Numbered from the stretch's first letter, positions 41,706 through 53,330 are shown. The stretch is 56,190 nucleotides of DNA from JAUASV01 sp047605685 (GCA_047605685.1 JASGFF010000006.1:1-56190), one strand, 5' to 3'. The notes: generated by a model not told the origin, from the letters alone. Numbers and translations are program-made.

Positions 41706-41954
41706 TTAGGCCGCGCTGAACTTCGTGATGAGCCCGAGCACGACGATGCAGGCGGTCCAGATCACGCCGAGCACCACCGTGATGCGGTTGAGGTTGCGCT
41801 CGGCGACGCCGGACGCGCCGAGGTTGGACGTCACCCCGCCGCCGAACATGTCGGACAGGCCGCCGCCGCGCCCGCGGTGCAGCAGGATCAGCAGCGTCAG
41901 CAGAAGACTCGTGATGCCCAGGATGACCTGGAGGACCACCTGGAGGATCAGCAC
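41706..41954 (-). CDS. secG: Preprotein translocase subunit SecG
   Basis: 82 residues with two membrane helices: LILQVVLQVILGITSLLLTLLILLH (in two overlapping parts) and VVLGVIWTACIVVLGLITKF, joined by the glycine-rich loop RGRGGGLSDMFGGGV that marks SecG. It is the small subunit of the SecYEG channel. I chose the GTG at 41954 because AAAGG lies 8 bases upstream and the length fits; longer frames run into the promoter. Confidence 0.93.
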   Translation of the reverse strand: MLILQVVLQVILGITSLLLTLLILLHRGRGGGLSDMFGGGVTSNLGASGVAERNLNRITVVLGVIWTACIVVLGLITKFSAA

Positions 41955-41993
41955 AGGGGAAACCTTTCTTCCGACCCGCACCGGGCCGGGACA

Positions 41994-41999
41994 ATTATA
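41994..41999 (-). promoter_or_regulatory. Consensus -10 box of secG
   Basis: Perfect TATAAT on the minus strand; 17 bp upstream lies a unit of the tpiA 3' array in place of a -35 consensus. The predicted leader is about 35 nt. Confidence 0.65.
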
Positions 42000-42016
42000 G
42001 GGCCCGAGGGCGGTGG

Positions 42017-42064
42017 GCTCGGACACCGCCGTGCCCGAACACCGACATGCTCAGACGCCGACGT
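42017..42064. repeat. 16-bp tandem array spanning the tpiA stop codon, 3 units
   Basis: gctcggacaccgccgt, gcccgaacaccgacat and gctcagacgccgacgt at 42017, 42033 and 42049. tca 42051-42053 is the tpiA TGA. The unit farthest downstream touches the secG promoter. Confidence 0.85.
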
Positions 42065-42839
42065 GCTTCTGATACCGCACGATCGACGAGAACTCGTCCA
42101 CGTCGAGGCTCGCACCGCCGACGAGGGCGCCGTCGACATCCGGCTGCCGCATGAAGCCGGCGATGTTCGCCGCCTTGACGCTGCCGCCGTAGAGGATGCG
42201 CGTCGCCGTCGCGGCGTCCTCGCCGAGCCGTGCGGCGAGCTCGGCGCGCAGCGCCTGGCAGACCTGCTGCGCCTGCTCGGGGGTCGCCGCCTGGCCGGAG
42301 CCGATCGCCCACACCGGCTCGTAGGCGACGACGACCTCGGCACCGCCGTCCAGAGCGGCGAGGGCGCCGCGCAGCTGCGCGACCGGCACCGCCGAGGGGC
42401 CGTGCCGCTCGAGGTCCTCGGCGGTCTCGCCGACGCAGATGACCGGAACCAGGCCGTGCTTCACGGCCGCCGCGGACTTCGCCGCGACGGTCTCGTCGCT
42501 CTCACCGTGGTACTGCCGGCGCTCGGAGTGGCCGATCACGACGTAGCGGCAGGCGAGGGCGGCGAGGAACGTCGCGGAGACCTCGCCGGTGTAGGCGCCG
42601 GACTCGTGCGCGGAGACATCCTGCGCGCCGTAGCCGAGCTCGAGCCTGTCGGCGGCGACGAGGGTCTGCACGCTGCGCAGGTCGGTGAACGGCGGGAACA
42701 CCGCGACCTCGACGGCGCCGAAGTCGTGGCCGGCGTCCGCGAGGCTCCAGGCGAGCTTCTGCACGAAGGCGATCGCCTGCAGGTGGTCGAGGTTCATCTT
42801 CCAGTTGCCGGCGATGAACGGCGTGCGTGCGCTCACCAT
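42051..42839 (-). CDS. tpiA: Triosephosphate isomerase
   Basis: 262 residues. GNWKMNLDHLQA (substrate Asn/Lys), VIGHSERRQ (electrophilic His), the catalytic Glu in VVAYEPVWAIGSG and the phosphate loop LYGGSVKAAN. It interconverts the two triose phosphates. The ATG at 42839 overlaps the pgk stop by 7 bp, so translation is coupled. The 3' end is expanded in a 16-bp array. Confidence 0.97.
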   Translation of the reverse strand: MVSARTPFIAGNWKMNLDHLQAIAFVQKLAWSLADAGHDFGAVEVAVFPPFTDLRSVQTLVAADRLELGYGAQDVSAHESGAYTGEVSATFLAALACRYVVIGHSERRQYHGESDETVAAKSAAAVKHGLVPVICVGETAEDLERHGPSAVPVAQLRGALAALDGGAEVVVAYEPVWAIGSGQAATPEQAQQVCQALRAELAARLGEDAATATRILYGGSVKAANIAGFMRQPDVDGALVGGASLDVDEFSSIVRYQKHVGV

Positions 42840-44044
42840 CCGAGCACCTCCAGTCCGGGGAGTCTCTTGCCCTCGAGGAACTCCAGGCTCGCGCCGCCGC
42901 CCGTCGAGATGTGCCCGAAGGCGTCGTCCGGGAAGCCGAGGGCGCGCACCGCGGCGGCCGAGTCGCCACCGCCGACGACGCCGAGACCGCTCACCTCGGT
43001 GAGCGCCCGCGCGACGGCCCTCGTGCCGGCCGCGAACGCCGGGAACTCGAAGACGCCCATGGGGCCGTTCCAGAACACCGTCGTCGAGGATCGGATGATC
43101 TCGGCGAAGCGCGCCGCGGTCTGCGGGCCGATGTCGAGGCCGATGCCGTCGGCTCCGAAGCCGGTGGCCTCGATCGCGTCCGCAGCGGCCACCTCGTGCG
43201 CGGCGTCCGCGCTGAAGCCGGATGCCACGACGACGTCGCCCGGCAGCTCGATCCGCACACCGCGCTCCTTCGCCTCGCGCAGGTAGCCGCGCACGGTGTC
43301 GAGCTGGTCCTGCTCGAGCAGCGACCTGCCGACCGGGTGGCCCTGGGCGGCGAGGAACGTGAACAGCATGCCGCCGCCGATCAGCAGCGTGTCGACGCGC
43401 GGCAGCAGGTGCGAGATGACGCCGAGCTTGTCGGACACCTTGGAGCCGCCGAGCACGACGGAGTAGGGCCGCTCGGGGCTCTCGGTGAGCCGGTCGAGCA
43501 CGTCGAGCTCGGCGGCGATGAGCGCTCCCGCGGCGCTCGGCAGCGCCCGGGCGAGCTCGTAGACGCTCGCCTGCTTGCGGTGCACGACGCCGAAGCCGTC
43601 CGAGACGAGCACGTCGCCGAGCTCGGCGAGCCGGGCGGCGAAGGCCGCGCGCTCCGCGGCGTCCTTGCTCGCCTCGCCCGGGTTGAAGCGCAGGTTCTCC
43701 AGCAGCACGACGTCGCCGTCGGCCATGCCGGCGACGGCCGCGCGGGCGTCGTCGCCGACGGTGTCACTCGCGAACCGCGCCGGCCTCCCGAGCAGCTCCG
43801 AGAGTCGCATGGCGACCGGGGCCAGCGAGTAGCGCGCCTCCGGGGCGCCCTCGGGACGTCCCAGGTGGGACATCGCGACGACGCGCGCGCCGGCGTCGAT
43901 GAGCAGCCGGAGCGTCGGGAGCGAGGCGCGCACGCGCCCGTCGTCGGTGATCGCTCCGTCCGCGAGCGGGACGTTGAGATCGAGCCGGACGAGGACCGTG
44001 CGGCCGGCGAGCGGGCCGAGATCCTCGATCGTTCGCAGCGCCAT
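42833..44044 (-). CDS. pgk: Phosphoglycerate kinase
   Basis: 403 residues. VLVRLDLNVPLADG and AMSHLGRPEG (substrate), ENLRFNPGE, VVLGGSKVSDKLGVI, and the nucleotide motif FWNGPMGVFE with GGGDSAAAV. It makes ATP from 1,3-bisphosphoglycerate. Starts 9 bp after gap on the same strand; ATG at 44044. Confidence 0.97.
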   Translation of the reverse strand: MALRTIEDLGPLAGRTVLVRLDLNVPLADGAITDDGRVRASLPTLRLLIDAGARVVAMSHLGRPEGAPEARYSLAPVAMRLSELLGRPARFASDTVGDDARAAVAGMADGDVVLLENLRFNPGEASKDAAERAAFAARLAELGDVLVSDGFGVVHRKQASVYELARALPSAAGALIAAELDVLDRLTESPERPYSVVLGGSKVSDKLGVISHLLPRVDTLLIGGGMLFTFLAAQGHPVGRSLLEQDQLDTVRGYLREAKERGVRIELPGDVVVASGFSADAAHEVAAADAIEATGFGADGIGLDIGPQTAARFAEIIRSSTTVFWNGPMGVFEFPAFAAGTRAVARALTEVSGLGVVGGGDSAAAVRALGFPDDAFGHISTGGGASLEFLEGKRLPGLEVLGW

Positions 44045-44053
44045 CCGCCGGGC

Positions 44054-45061
44054 TCAGAGACGCGCGCCGACGTACTCGGCGAGGTCGACGAGCCGGTTCG
44101 AGTAGCCCCACTCGTTGTCGTACCAGGAGGAGACCTTGACGGTGGTGCCGATCACCTGGGTGAGACCGGCGTCGAAGATCGAGGAGTGCGGGTTCGAGAC
44201 GATGTCCGCCGAGACGATCGGGTCCTCGGTGTACTCGAGGATGCCGGCGAGCGCGCCCTCCGCGGCCTCGCGGTAGGCGGCGTTGATGTCCGCGACGGTG
44301 AGGCCCGTGGTCGGCGTCTCCAGGGTGAGGTCGGTGATCGAGCCGGTGGGCACCGGCACGCGCAGCGCAGCGCCGTTGAGCTTGCCGTTGAGCTCCGGCA
44401 GCACGAGGCCGATGGCCTTGGCCGCGCCCGAGGAGGTCGGGATGATCGACACCGCGGCCGCGCGGGCGCGGCGCAGGTCGCTGTGCGGGCCGTCCTGCAG
44501 GTTCTGGTCCGCCGTGTAGGCGTGCACGGTCGTCATGAGGCCGCGCTCGATGCCGAAGACGTCGTTGAAGACCTTGGCGAGCGGGGCGAGGCAGTTGGTG
44601 GTGCAGGAGGCGTTCGAGAGGATGTGCTGGGTGGCCGGGTCGTAGCTCTCGTGGTTGACGCCGATGACGAACGTGGCGTCCTCGCCCGAGGCGGGGGCGG
44701 AGATGATGACCTTCTTGGCGCCGGCCTGGAGGTGCTTGCGCGCGTCATCCGCCTTGGTGAACCGGCCGGTGGACTCCACGACGACGTCCACGCCGAGCCC
44801 GCCCCAGCCGAGGGCCGCGGGGTCGCGCTCGGCGAGCACCTTGATGAGCTTGCCGTCGACGACGATGCCCTCGTCGGCGAGCTCGACGCTGCGGCCCAGG
44901 CCGTGGGTGACGGAGTCGTACTTGAGCAGGTGGGCGAGAGCCGTGTTGTCGGTGAGGTCGTTGACGGCGACGATCTCGATGTCCGCGCCCTTGGCGAGCG
45001 CGGCGCGGGTGAAGTTGCGGCCGATGCGACCGAATCCGTTGATTCCGACCTTGACAGTCAC
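44054..45061 (-). CDS. gap: Glyceraldehyde-3-phosphate dehydrogenase, type I
   Basis: 335 residues. NAD fold KVGINGFGRIGRNFTRAAL, the catalytic cysteine in SNASCTTNCLAPL, HAYTADQNLQDGPHSDLRRAR and the C-terminal SWYDNEWGYSNRLVDLAEYV. It is the NAD-linked glycolytic enzyme; gap-pgk-tpiA-secG-rbpA follow one another on the minus strand. GTG start at 45061 with GGGAG about 9 bases upstream. Confidence 0.97.
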   Translation of the reverse strand: MTVKVGINGFGRIGRNFTRAALAKGADIEIVAVNDLTDNTALAHLLKYDSVTHGLGRSVELADEGIVVDGKLIKVLAERDPAALGWGGLGVDVVVESTGRFTKADDARKHLQAGAKKVIISAPASGEDATFVIGVNHESYDPATQHILSNASCTTNCLAPLAKVFNDVFGIERGLMTTVHAYTADQNLQDGPHSDLRRARAAAVSIIPTSSGAAKAIGLVLPELNGKLNGAALRVPVPTGSITDLTLETPTTGLTVADINAAYREAAEGALAGILEYTEDPIVSADIVSNPHSSIFDAGLTQVIGTTVKVSSWYDNEWGYSNRLVDLAEYVGARL

Positions 45062-45130
45062 TGAGATTGGCTCCCGATCTGAGGGCGCCCACCACGGGCG
45101 CGATAAGGGGTGGTGGTGATGCGGACGGCG

Positions 45131-45157
45131 GCGCCGGGACCGTCCCGGTCCCGGCGC
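45131..45157. terminator. Strong hairpin after sodA
   Basis: A perfect 12-bp stem gcgccgggaccg / cggtcccggcgc with a 3-nt loop, 8 bp past the sodA stop. It probably ends sodA transcription; no U-tract is present, as is usual at high GC. Confidence 0.75.
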
Positions 45158-45165
45158 TCATGCCG

Positions 45166-45792
45166 TTACGACAGTACCAGCAGCCCCGACGTCTTCTCGG
45201 TCGCGGCCGTGTAGCGGTCCTGCACGTTCTGCCAGCTGACGATGTTCCAGAACGCCTTCACGTAGTCGGCGCGCACGTTCTTGTAGTCGAGGTAGTAGGC
45301 GTGCTCCCAGACGTCGAGCAGCAGCAGCGGCACCAGGCCGAAGGGGATGTTGCCCTGCTGGTCGAACAGCTGGAACGTGGTCAGGTTGCCGCCGAGGATG
45401 TCGTAGGCGAGCACCGCCCAGCCGGAGCCCTGCACGCCGAGCGCGACGGCGGTGAACTGCGCCACGAAGGCGTCGAAGGAGCCGAACTGGCCCTCGATCG
45501 CGGCGCCGAGGTCGCCGGTGGGCTTGTCGCCGCCCTCGGGGCTCAGGTTCGTCCAGAAGATCGAGTGGTTGACGTGGCCGCCGAGGTTGAAGGCGAGATC
45601 CTTCTCCCACTTGTTGATGTTCGCGAAGTCGCCCTTCGCGCGCGCCTCCGCGAGGGCCGCGAGCGCCGTGTTCGCGCCGGTGACGTAGGCCTGGTGGTGC
45701 TTCGAGTGGTGCAGCTCCATGATCGTGCCGCTGATGCTCGGCGCGAGGGCTCCGTAGTCGTACGCGAGGTCCGGAAGGGTGTACTCAGCCAT
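45166..45792 (-). CDS. sodA: Superoxide dismutase, Mn/Fe family
   Basis: 208 residues. Metal ligands: His in MELHHSKHHQAYV, His in LGGHVNHSIFW, and D/H in DVWEHAYYLDYKNVR. It turns superoxide into oxygen and peroxide in the cytoplasm; Mn versus Fe cannot be settled by eye. ATG at 45792 with AGGAGA 6 bases upstream. A TAGACT box (45863-45858) gives it its own promoter with a 60-nt leader, and a hairpin closes it. Confidence 0.96.
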   Translation of the reverse strand: MAEYTLPDLAYDYGALAPSISGTIMELHHSKHHQAYVTGANTALAALAEARAKGDFANINKWEKDLAFNLGGHVNHSIFWTNLSPEGGDKPTGDLGAAIEGQFGSFDAFVAQFTAVALGVQGSGWAVLAYDILGGNLTTFQLFDQQGNIPFGLVPLLLLDVWEHAYYLDYKNVRADYVKAFWNIVSWQNVQDRYTAATEKTSGLLVLS

Positions 45793-45857
45793 GCTTCTCT
45801 CCTAGGTCCGGCGCCCCTCGAAGACGGCGGGATGCGGCCCCAGGACGCCCGCGGTCG

Positions 45858-45863
45858 AGTCTA
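45858..45863 (-). promoter_or_regulatory. -10 box of sodA
   Basis: TAGACT on the minus strand, about 65 bp before the sodA ATG; the -35 region is weak. Confidence 0.5.
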
Positions 45864-45929
45864 GTGCGCGGGCGCTGCGCGCTCAGGAGGATGACGGCCC
45901 GCGTCCGGGCCCGCGACCGCCGCCCGGGC

Positions 45930-46910
45930 TCAGACGTCGATGAGGTCCTCGGGCAGGCTCGCCGCGGTGCCCGGCACGCCGCGCTCGGCGGCGCGCTTGT
46001 CTGCCATGGCGAGCAGCCGGCGGATGCGACCCGCGATCGCGTCCTTCGTCATCGGCGGGTCCGCGAAGTGGCCGAGCTCGTCGAGGCTCGCGTCGCGGTG
46101 GTCGAGGCGCAGCCGACCCGCGTAGCCGAGGTGCTCCGGCACCTCGTCGCCGAGGATCTCCAGGGCGCGCTCGACGCGGGCGCAGGCGGCGACGGCCGCC
46201 TGCGCGGAGCGGCGCAGGTTGGCATCGTCGAAGTTGACGAGCCGGTTGGCTGTCGCCCGCACCTCCCGGCGCTGGCGCAGCTCCTCCCAGGCCGCGACGG
46301 TGCCGGTGGCCCCCATCACGCCGAGCAGGGCGCTGATCTCCTCGCCGTCGCGCACGACGACGCGGGTCACGCCGCGCACCTCCCGCGCCTTGGCGGACAC
46401 GCCGAGGCGTGCCGCTGCGCCGACGAGGGCCATCGCGGCCTCGCCGCTCGGGCAGACGACGTCGAGGGATGCCGAACGCCCCGGGTCCGTGAGCGTGCCG
46501 GCGGCGAGGAACGCGCCCCGCCAGACGGCGGCGAGGTCCTCCTTGGAGCCGGTGGTGAGCCGGTTCGGCAGCCCGCGCACCGGGCGACGGCGGGCGTCGA
46601 GCAGCCCGGTCTGCCGGGCGAGCGTCTCGCCGCCCTCGGCGACCCGCACCAGGTACTGGGTGGTCTTGCGCGCGCCGGAGGGCCGCACGACGATACCGGC
46701 GCTGCGGGTGCCGAACAGCTCGGCGAGGTCGCGGCGCAGCCGGGAGGCGGCCGCCGCGGAGTCGAGCTCCGCCTCCACCGCCAGGCGCCCGGAGATCGTG
46801 TGCAGCCCGCCCGCGAAGCGCAGCACGCTCGTGAGCTCGGCGGCGCGCACCGAGGTCTTGCCGAGCGGCACCCTCGCCAGCTCCTCCTTGACGTCGGCGG
46901 TCAGGGCCAC
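45930..46910 (-). CDS. whiA: DNA-binding protein WhiA
   Basis: 326 residues. The N-terminal LAGLIDADG-like domain (AAELTSVLRFAGGLHTISGR, DLAELFGTRSAGIVVRPSGARKT in parts) is followed by a C-terminal helix-turn-helix (LDELGHFADPPMTKDAIAGRIRRLLAMAD). WhiA is a conserved regulator of cell division and sporulation genes in actinobacteria. GTG at 46910 with GGAGG 4 bases upstream. It follows rapZ by 76 bp; the yvcK-like gene that often lies between them is not present. Confidence 0.96.
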   Translation of the reverse strand: MALTADVKEELARVPLGKTSVRAAELTSVLRFAGGLHTISGRLAVEAELDSAAAASRLRRDLAELFGTRSAGIVVRPSGARKTTQYLVRVAEGGETLARQTGLLDARRRPVRGLPNRLTTGSKEDLAAVWRGAFLAAGTLTDPGRSASLDVVCPSGEAAMALVGAAARLGVSAKAREVRGVTRVVVRDGEEISALLGVMGATGTVAAWEELRQRREVRATANRLVNFDDANLRRSAQAAVAACARVERALEILGDEVPEHLGYAGRLRLDHRDASLDELGHFADPPMTKDAIAGRIRRLLAMADKRAAERGVPGTAASLPEDLIDV

Positions 46911-46986
46911 GGCACCTCCAGGGCAGCGGGGAACGGGGTCGGCGGGATGACGGGCTCGGCGCCCGGTCGACGAGCCACGGATGCGT

Positions 46987-47856
46987 TCACTCCCGGCCCA
47001 GGTCCCGATGCTTCACACGGACGAGCACGCCGGGCAGGCCCCGCACCACGGCGGCGAGCTCCTCGACCACGGCGACCGAGCGGTGCTTGCCGCCCGTGCA
47101 TCCGACAGCGATCGTAGCGTGTCTCTTGTTCTCCCGTTGATAGCCGGCGAGCACCGGTGCGAGCGCCCGGCCGTAGGCGTGGATGAACTCGCGGGCGCCC
47201 TCCTGGGCGAGCACGAACTCGCCGACGAGCGGCTCGAGGCCGGTGTGCTCGCGCAGCTCCGGCGTCCAGTACGGGTTCGGCAGGAAGCGCACGTCGGCGA
47301 CCATGTCGGCGTCGGTCGGCAGGCCGTACTTGAAGCCGAAGCTCTCGAGCGTCACCTGCACGCCGGGCGCGTCGTCCTCAGAGAACCGCTCGGCGACCGC
47401 CGTCGCGAGCTCGTGGATGTTCAGCTCCGAGGTGTCGATGATGACGTCGGCGCGCTCGCGCAGCGCCCGGGTGCGGGCGCGCTCGACGGCGATGCCGTCG
47501 AGGATCGTGCCCTCCCCCTGCAGCGGATGCGGGCGGCGCACCTGCTCGAAGCGGCGCACGAGCGCGTCATCCGTGGCCTCGAGGAACAGCACCCGCACGT
47601 CGATCGCGCGCCGCAGCCCGGCGAGGGCGTCGTCGATGTCGGTGAACAGCCGGCCGCCGCGCACGTCGACGACGGAGGCGACCCGCGGCAGCGTGTCGCT
47701 CGCGCGGCGGGCGAGGTCGACGAGCGGCGAGAGCATCTGCGGCGGCAGGTTGTCGACGACGTACCAGCCGAGGTCCTCGAGGGCGTGCGCGACCGTCGAA
47801 CGGCCCGCTCCGGACATGCCCGTGACGATGAGCAGACGCTGCGGGTCTGTGGGCAT
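46987..47856 (-). CDS. rapZ: RapZ family nucleotide-binding protein
   Basis: 289 residues. Walker A variant GMSGAGRSTVAHALEDLG, Walker B region VVDVRGGRLF, the conserved SFGFKYGLPTDADMVADVRFLPNPYW, and the C-terminal IAVGCTGGKHRSVAVVEELA phosphosugar-sensing domain. In enterobacteria RapZ guides RNase E to a small RNA; in actinobacteria the role is not settled. The Arg in the P-loop is usual for the actinobacterial branch. Placed uvrC-rapZ-whiA; ATG at 47856, 22 bp after uvrC. Confidence 0.94.
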   Translation of the reverse strand: MPTDPQRLLIVTGMSGAGRSTVAHALEDLGWYVVDNLPPQMLSPLVDLARRASDTLPRVASVVDVRGGRLFTDIDDALAGLRRAIDVRVLFLEATDDALVRRFEQVRRPHPLQGEGTILDGIAVERARTRALRERADVIIDTSELNIHELATAVAERFSEDDAPGVQVTLESFGFKYGLPTDADMVADVRFLPNPYWTPELREHTGLEPLVGEFVLAQEGAREFIHAYGRALAPVLAGYQRENKRHATIAVGCTGGKHRSVAVVEELAAVVRGLPGVLVRVKHRDLGRE

Positions 47857-47878
47857 GTGCTGGCGGTCTCCGGAGGGC

Positions 47879-49804
47879 TCAGGGGGGCTCGGGAGCGGTG
47901 CGGTCCCCGTCAGGATACCCGGGGGCGCTCTCGTGCAGCCGGGAGACGATCGCCTCCGCGAGCCGGGGGCCGATGCCGCGTGCGGCGGCGATCGCCTCGG
48001 CGTCCGCCTGCCGCAGCCGGGCGACGGAGCCGAAGTGGGAGAGCAGCTCGGCGACGCGGGCGGGCCCGAGACCGGGGATCTCCTCCAGCTGCGAGCGGAT
48101 GTCGCGGCGTCGGCGCTGCCGCTGGTAGCCGATCGCGAAGCGGTGCGCCTCGTCGCGGATGCGCTGGATGAGGAACAGCGCCTCGCTCGAGCGCGGCAGG
48201 ATCACCGGGTGCTCGGCCCCGGGCAGCCAGAGCTCCTCGAGGCGCTTGGCGATGCCGACGAGGGTGATGCCGGTGACGCCGGACTCCTGCAGGGCGGCCC
48301 GGGCGGCGGCGACCTGCGGCTGGCCGCCGTCGACGATGAGCAGACTGGGCCGGTAGGCGAAGCGCGCGCGACGGCCCTCGTCGGCGACGGGCCCCTCCGG
48401 CTCGCGCAGGTAGGCGAGCCGCCGGCGGAGGGTCTGCCGGATCGAGTCGGTGTCGTCGGTGGTCTGGGCGATCGAGAAGCGCCGGTACTGGTCCCGGCGC
48501 GGCAGGCCGTCCTCGAAGACGACCATCGAGGCGACGACGTTGGTGCCGGCGAGGTGCGAGACGTCGTAGCACTCCATCCGCAGCGGCGCCTCGGGCATCC
48601 CGAGGGCCTCCTGGATGTCGGCGAGCGCCTGGCTGCGGGCGGCGAAGTCGCCCGAGCGCCGGGTCTTGTACAGCAGCAGCGCCTGCTTGGCGTTCGTCGT
48701 CACCGTCTGGGCGAGCGCCGCCTTCTCGCCGCGCTGCGGCACCCGGATGCTCACCCGGCCGGGCGCGTCGCGCAGCCCGGTGAGATGCTCCTCGAGCTCG
48801 GGCGCGTCCTCCGGCAGCGCCGGGACGAGCACCTCGCGCGGCGGCGGCTCGCCGCCGCCCGGGCCGCCGCCCGGGTCGTAGGCGTTCTGCAGCACCGTCT
48901 CGACGAGCTCGCCGAGCTCCACCTCGAGCTCCTTGTCCACCACCCAGCTGCGCACCCCGCGGATGCGGCCGCCGCGCACGATGAACTGCTGCACGGCGGC
49001 GGCGAGCTCGTCGTCGGCGATGCCGAAGACGTCGGCGTCGACGTCGGGAGCGAGCACGACGCTCGTCTTCGACAGCGCGGCCTGCATCGCCTGGATCTGG
49101 TCGCGGTAGCGGGCGGCCGACTCGAAGTCGAGCTCGGCGGAGGCCGCGAGCATCCTCGTGCCCAGCTCGGCGATGTAGCGCTGGTCGTTGCCGGCCATGA
49201 AGTTCGCGAAGTCGAGCGCGACGGCCTTGTGCTCCGCCTTCGTCACCCGACCGACACAGGGCGCCACGCACTTGCCGATGTCGCCGAGCAGGCAGGGCCG
49301 GCCGCTCAGCTCGGCGCGCCGGTAGACGCCGTCGCTGCAGGAGCGCATCGGGAAGGGCTTGAGCAGCTCGTCGACGGTCTCGCGGATGGCCCAGGCCTTC
49401 GTGTAGGGGCCGAAGTAGCGCGCCCCGGGGATGGTGCGCCTGCGGGTGATCATCACCCGCGGCACCTCGTCGGCGAGCGTGATCGCGAGCGATGGGTAGC
49501 TCTTGTCGTCGCGGAACATCACGTTGAACGGCGGCGCGAACTCCTTGATCCAGGTGTACTCGAGCTGCAGCGCCTCGAGCTCGCTGCCCACGACCGTCCA
49601 CTCGACGCTGCGCGCGGTGAGCACCATCCGCCGGGTGCGCTCGTGCAGCCGCTCGAGCGGCTGGAAGTAGCTCGTCAGCCGGGAGCGCAGGCTCTTCGCC
49701 TTGCCGACGTAGAGCACCCGGTCGCGCTCGTCCCGGAAGCGGTACACGCCGGGCGCCTGCGGGATCTCCCCGGTCCTCGGCCGCCAGGCGACGGTGTCGG
49801 CCAC
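47879..49804 (-). CDS. uvrC: Excinuclease ABC subunit C
   Basis: 641 residues. GIY-YIG nuclease at the N-terminus (GVYRFRDERDRVLYVGKAKSLR), a four-cysteine cluster region (CSDGVYRRAELSGRPCLLGDIGKCVAPC in parts), UVR domain (ELDFESAARYRDQIQAM), RNase H-like nuclease (CYDVSHLAGTNVVASMVVF) and paired HhH motifs at the C-terminus (IPGLGPARVAELLSHFG, ARGIGPRLAEAIV). It cuts both sides of a lesion in nucleotide excision repair. GTG at 49804, 4 bp after uvrA, so they form an operon. A glycine/proline linker (DPGGGPGGGEPPP) splits the middle. Confidence 0.97.
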   Translation of the reverse strand: MADTVAWRPRTGEIPQAPGVYRFRDERDRVLYVGKAKSLRSRLTSYFQPLERLHERTRRMVLTARSVEWTVVGSELEALQLEYTWIKEFAPPFNVMFRDDKSYPSLAITLADEVPRVMITRRRTIPGARYFGPYTKAWAIRETVDELLKPFPMRSCSDGVYRRAELSGRPCLLGDIGKCVAPCVGRVTKAEHKAVALDFANFMAGNDQRYIAELGTRMLAASAELDFESAARYRDQIQAMQAALSKTSVVLAPDVDADVFGIADDELAAAVQQFIVRGGRIRGVRSWVVDKELEVELGELVETVLQNAYDPGGGPGGGEPPPREVLVPALPEDAPELEEHLTGLRDAPGRVSIRVPQRGEKAALAQTVTTNAKQALLLYKTRRSGDFAARSQALADIQEALGMPEAPLRMECYDVSHLAGTNVVASMVVFEDGLPRRDQYRRFSIAQTTDDTDSIRQTLRRRLAYLREPEGPVADEGRRARFAYRPSLLIVDGGQPQVAAARAALQESGVTGITLVGIAKRLEELWLPGAEHPVILPRSSEALFLIQRIRDEAHRFAIGYQRQRRRRDIRSQLEEIPGLGPARVAELLSHFGSVARLRQADAEAIAAARGIGPRLAEAIVSRLHESAPGYPDGDRTAPEPP

Positions 49805-49808
49805 GCGC

Positions 49809-52700
<2,892 letters not shown>

Positions 52701-52706
52701 CCTGGA

Positions 52707-52712
52707 AGTCTA
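52707..52712 (-). promoter_or_regulatory. Leaderless -10 box of uvrA
   Basis: TAGACT on the minus strand, 6 bp, GTG at 52700. No SOS-box palindrome is seen in this short stretch. Confidence 0.6.
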
Positions 52713-52751
52713 CGAACGGGCGCCGACATCCGCCGGTCGACGGCGGCTGCG

Positions 52752-52757
52752 TAGACT
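52752..52757 (+). promoter_or_regulatory. -10 box of tRNA-Val
   Basis: TAGACT, 8 bp before the first base of the tRNA. Confidence 0.55.
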
Positions 52758-52765
52758 CGCGGGAC

Positions 52766-52841
52766 GGGCGGTTGGCGCAGTCGGTAGCGCGGCACCTTTA
52801 CACGGTGACGGTCGCCGGTTCGAGTCCGGCACCGCCCACCA
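52766..52841 (+). tRNA. tRNA-Val (anticodon UAC)
   Basis: A 76-nt cloverleaf including an encoded CCA: acceptor GGGCGGT pairs with ACCGCCC, D arm GCGC...GCGC, anticodon loop TTTACAC with TAC at position 34-36, and T arm GCCGG-TTCGAGT-CCGGC. It is the probable attachment site of the element to the right, since a recombinase stump runs into its 3' half on the other strand. Confidence 0.95.
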
Positions 52842-53330
52842 GAACGTCGTTGTTCAAACCAACGACGTTTCCGGTTTGACGCCCAGATTCCGCGATCTGG
52901 CGCTGCCGGTCGATGGCGACGCGCTGGACGCCGGGGTCGAACAAGATGTTGAACGGTTCGCCGGGCTGTCCGTCGATGGTGTCGTTGTCGGTGACGATGA
53001 GCTTGTCGAAGAACGCCTGGTTGGCGAGTCGTCGTAGCGAGTCGTCAATGCTCATGTAGATCGCGTGGCAGTCGCCGGCGAGGGCGAGGCAGTCGTCCAG
53101 GTGGGCTCTGGCCTGGTCGTACTCGATGTCGCCTGCCTTGATCTGTGCGTCGAGGAAAGCAAGGCGGCGGGCGATGCGGTCCTGTTCGCTGGCGAGCAGA
53201 TCGAGCGGGACGGCTCCGGCGTAGTGCGCCTGCAAGAGCTTGGTGCGCTCTGCGGAGAGGGCGTCGCGCTCAGCGGTGTATGCGTGGCGTTCCTGCCGGG
53301 CGGTGGCATGGAGTCGGTCGAACTCCGCGG
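52798..53330 (-). pseudogene. Serine recombinase (integrase), C-terminal stump
   Basis: About 177 codons of the coiled C-terminal part of a large serine recombinase, open from the IS junction at 53330: EFDRLHATARQERHAYTAER, LLASEQDRIARRLAFLDAQI, LRRLANQAFFDKLIVTDND and NNDVLVGGAGLEPATVTV. The catalytic N-terminus and DNA-binding domains are gone; the IS3-family end starts at 53331 and is the cause of the cut. The last residues are encoded by the reverse strand of tRNA-Val and the stop lies in its anticodon loop, an arrangement seen for integrases at tRNA sites. Confidence 0.8.

Noticed and set aside
46987..47856. Arg instead of Lys in the RapZ P-loop as a defect
   Set aside because: GMSGAGRS is the normal form in actinobacterial RapZ proteins.
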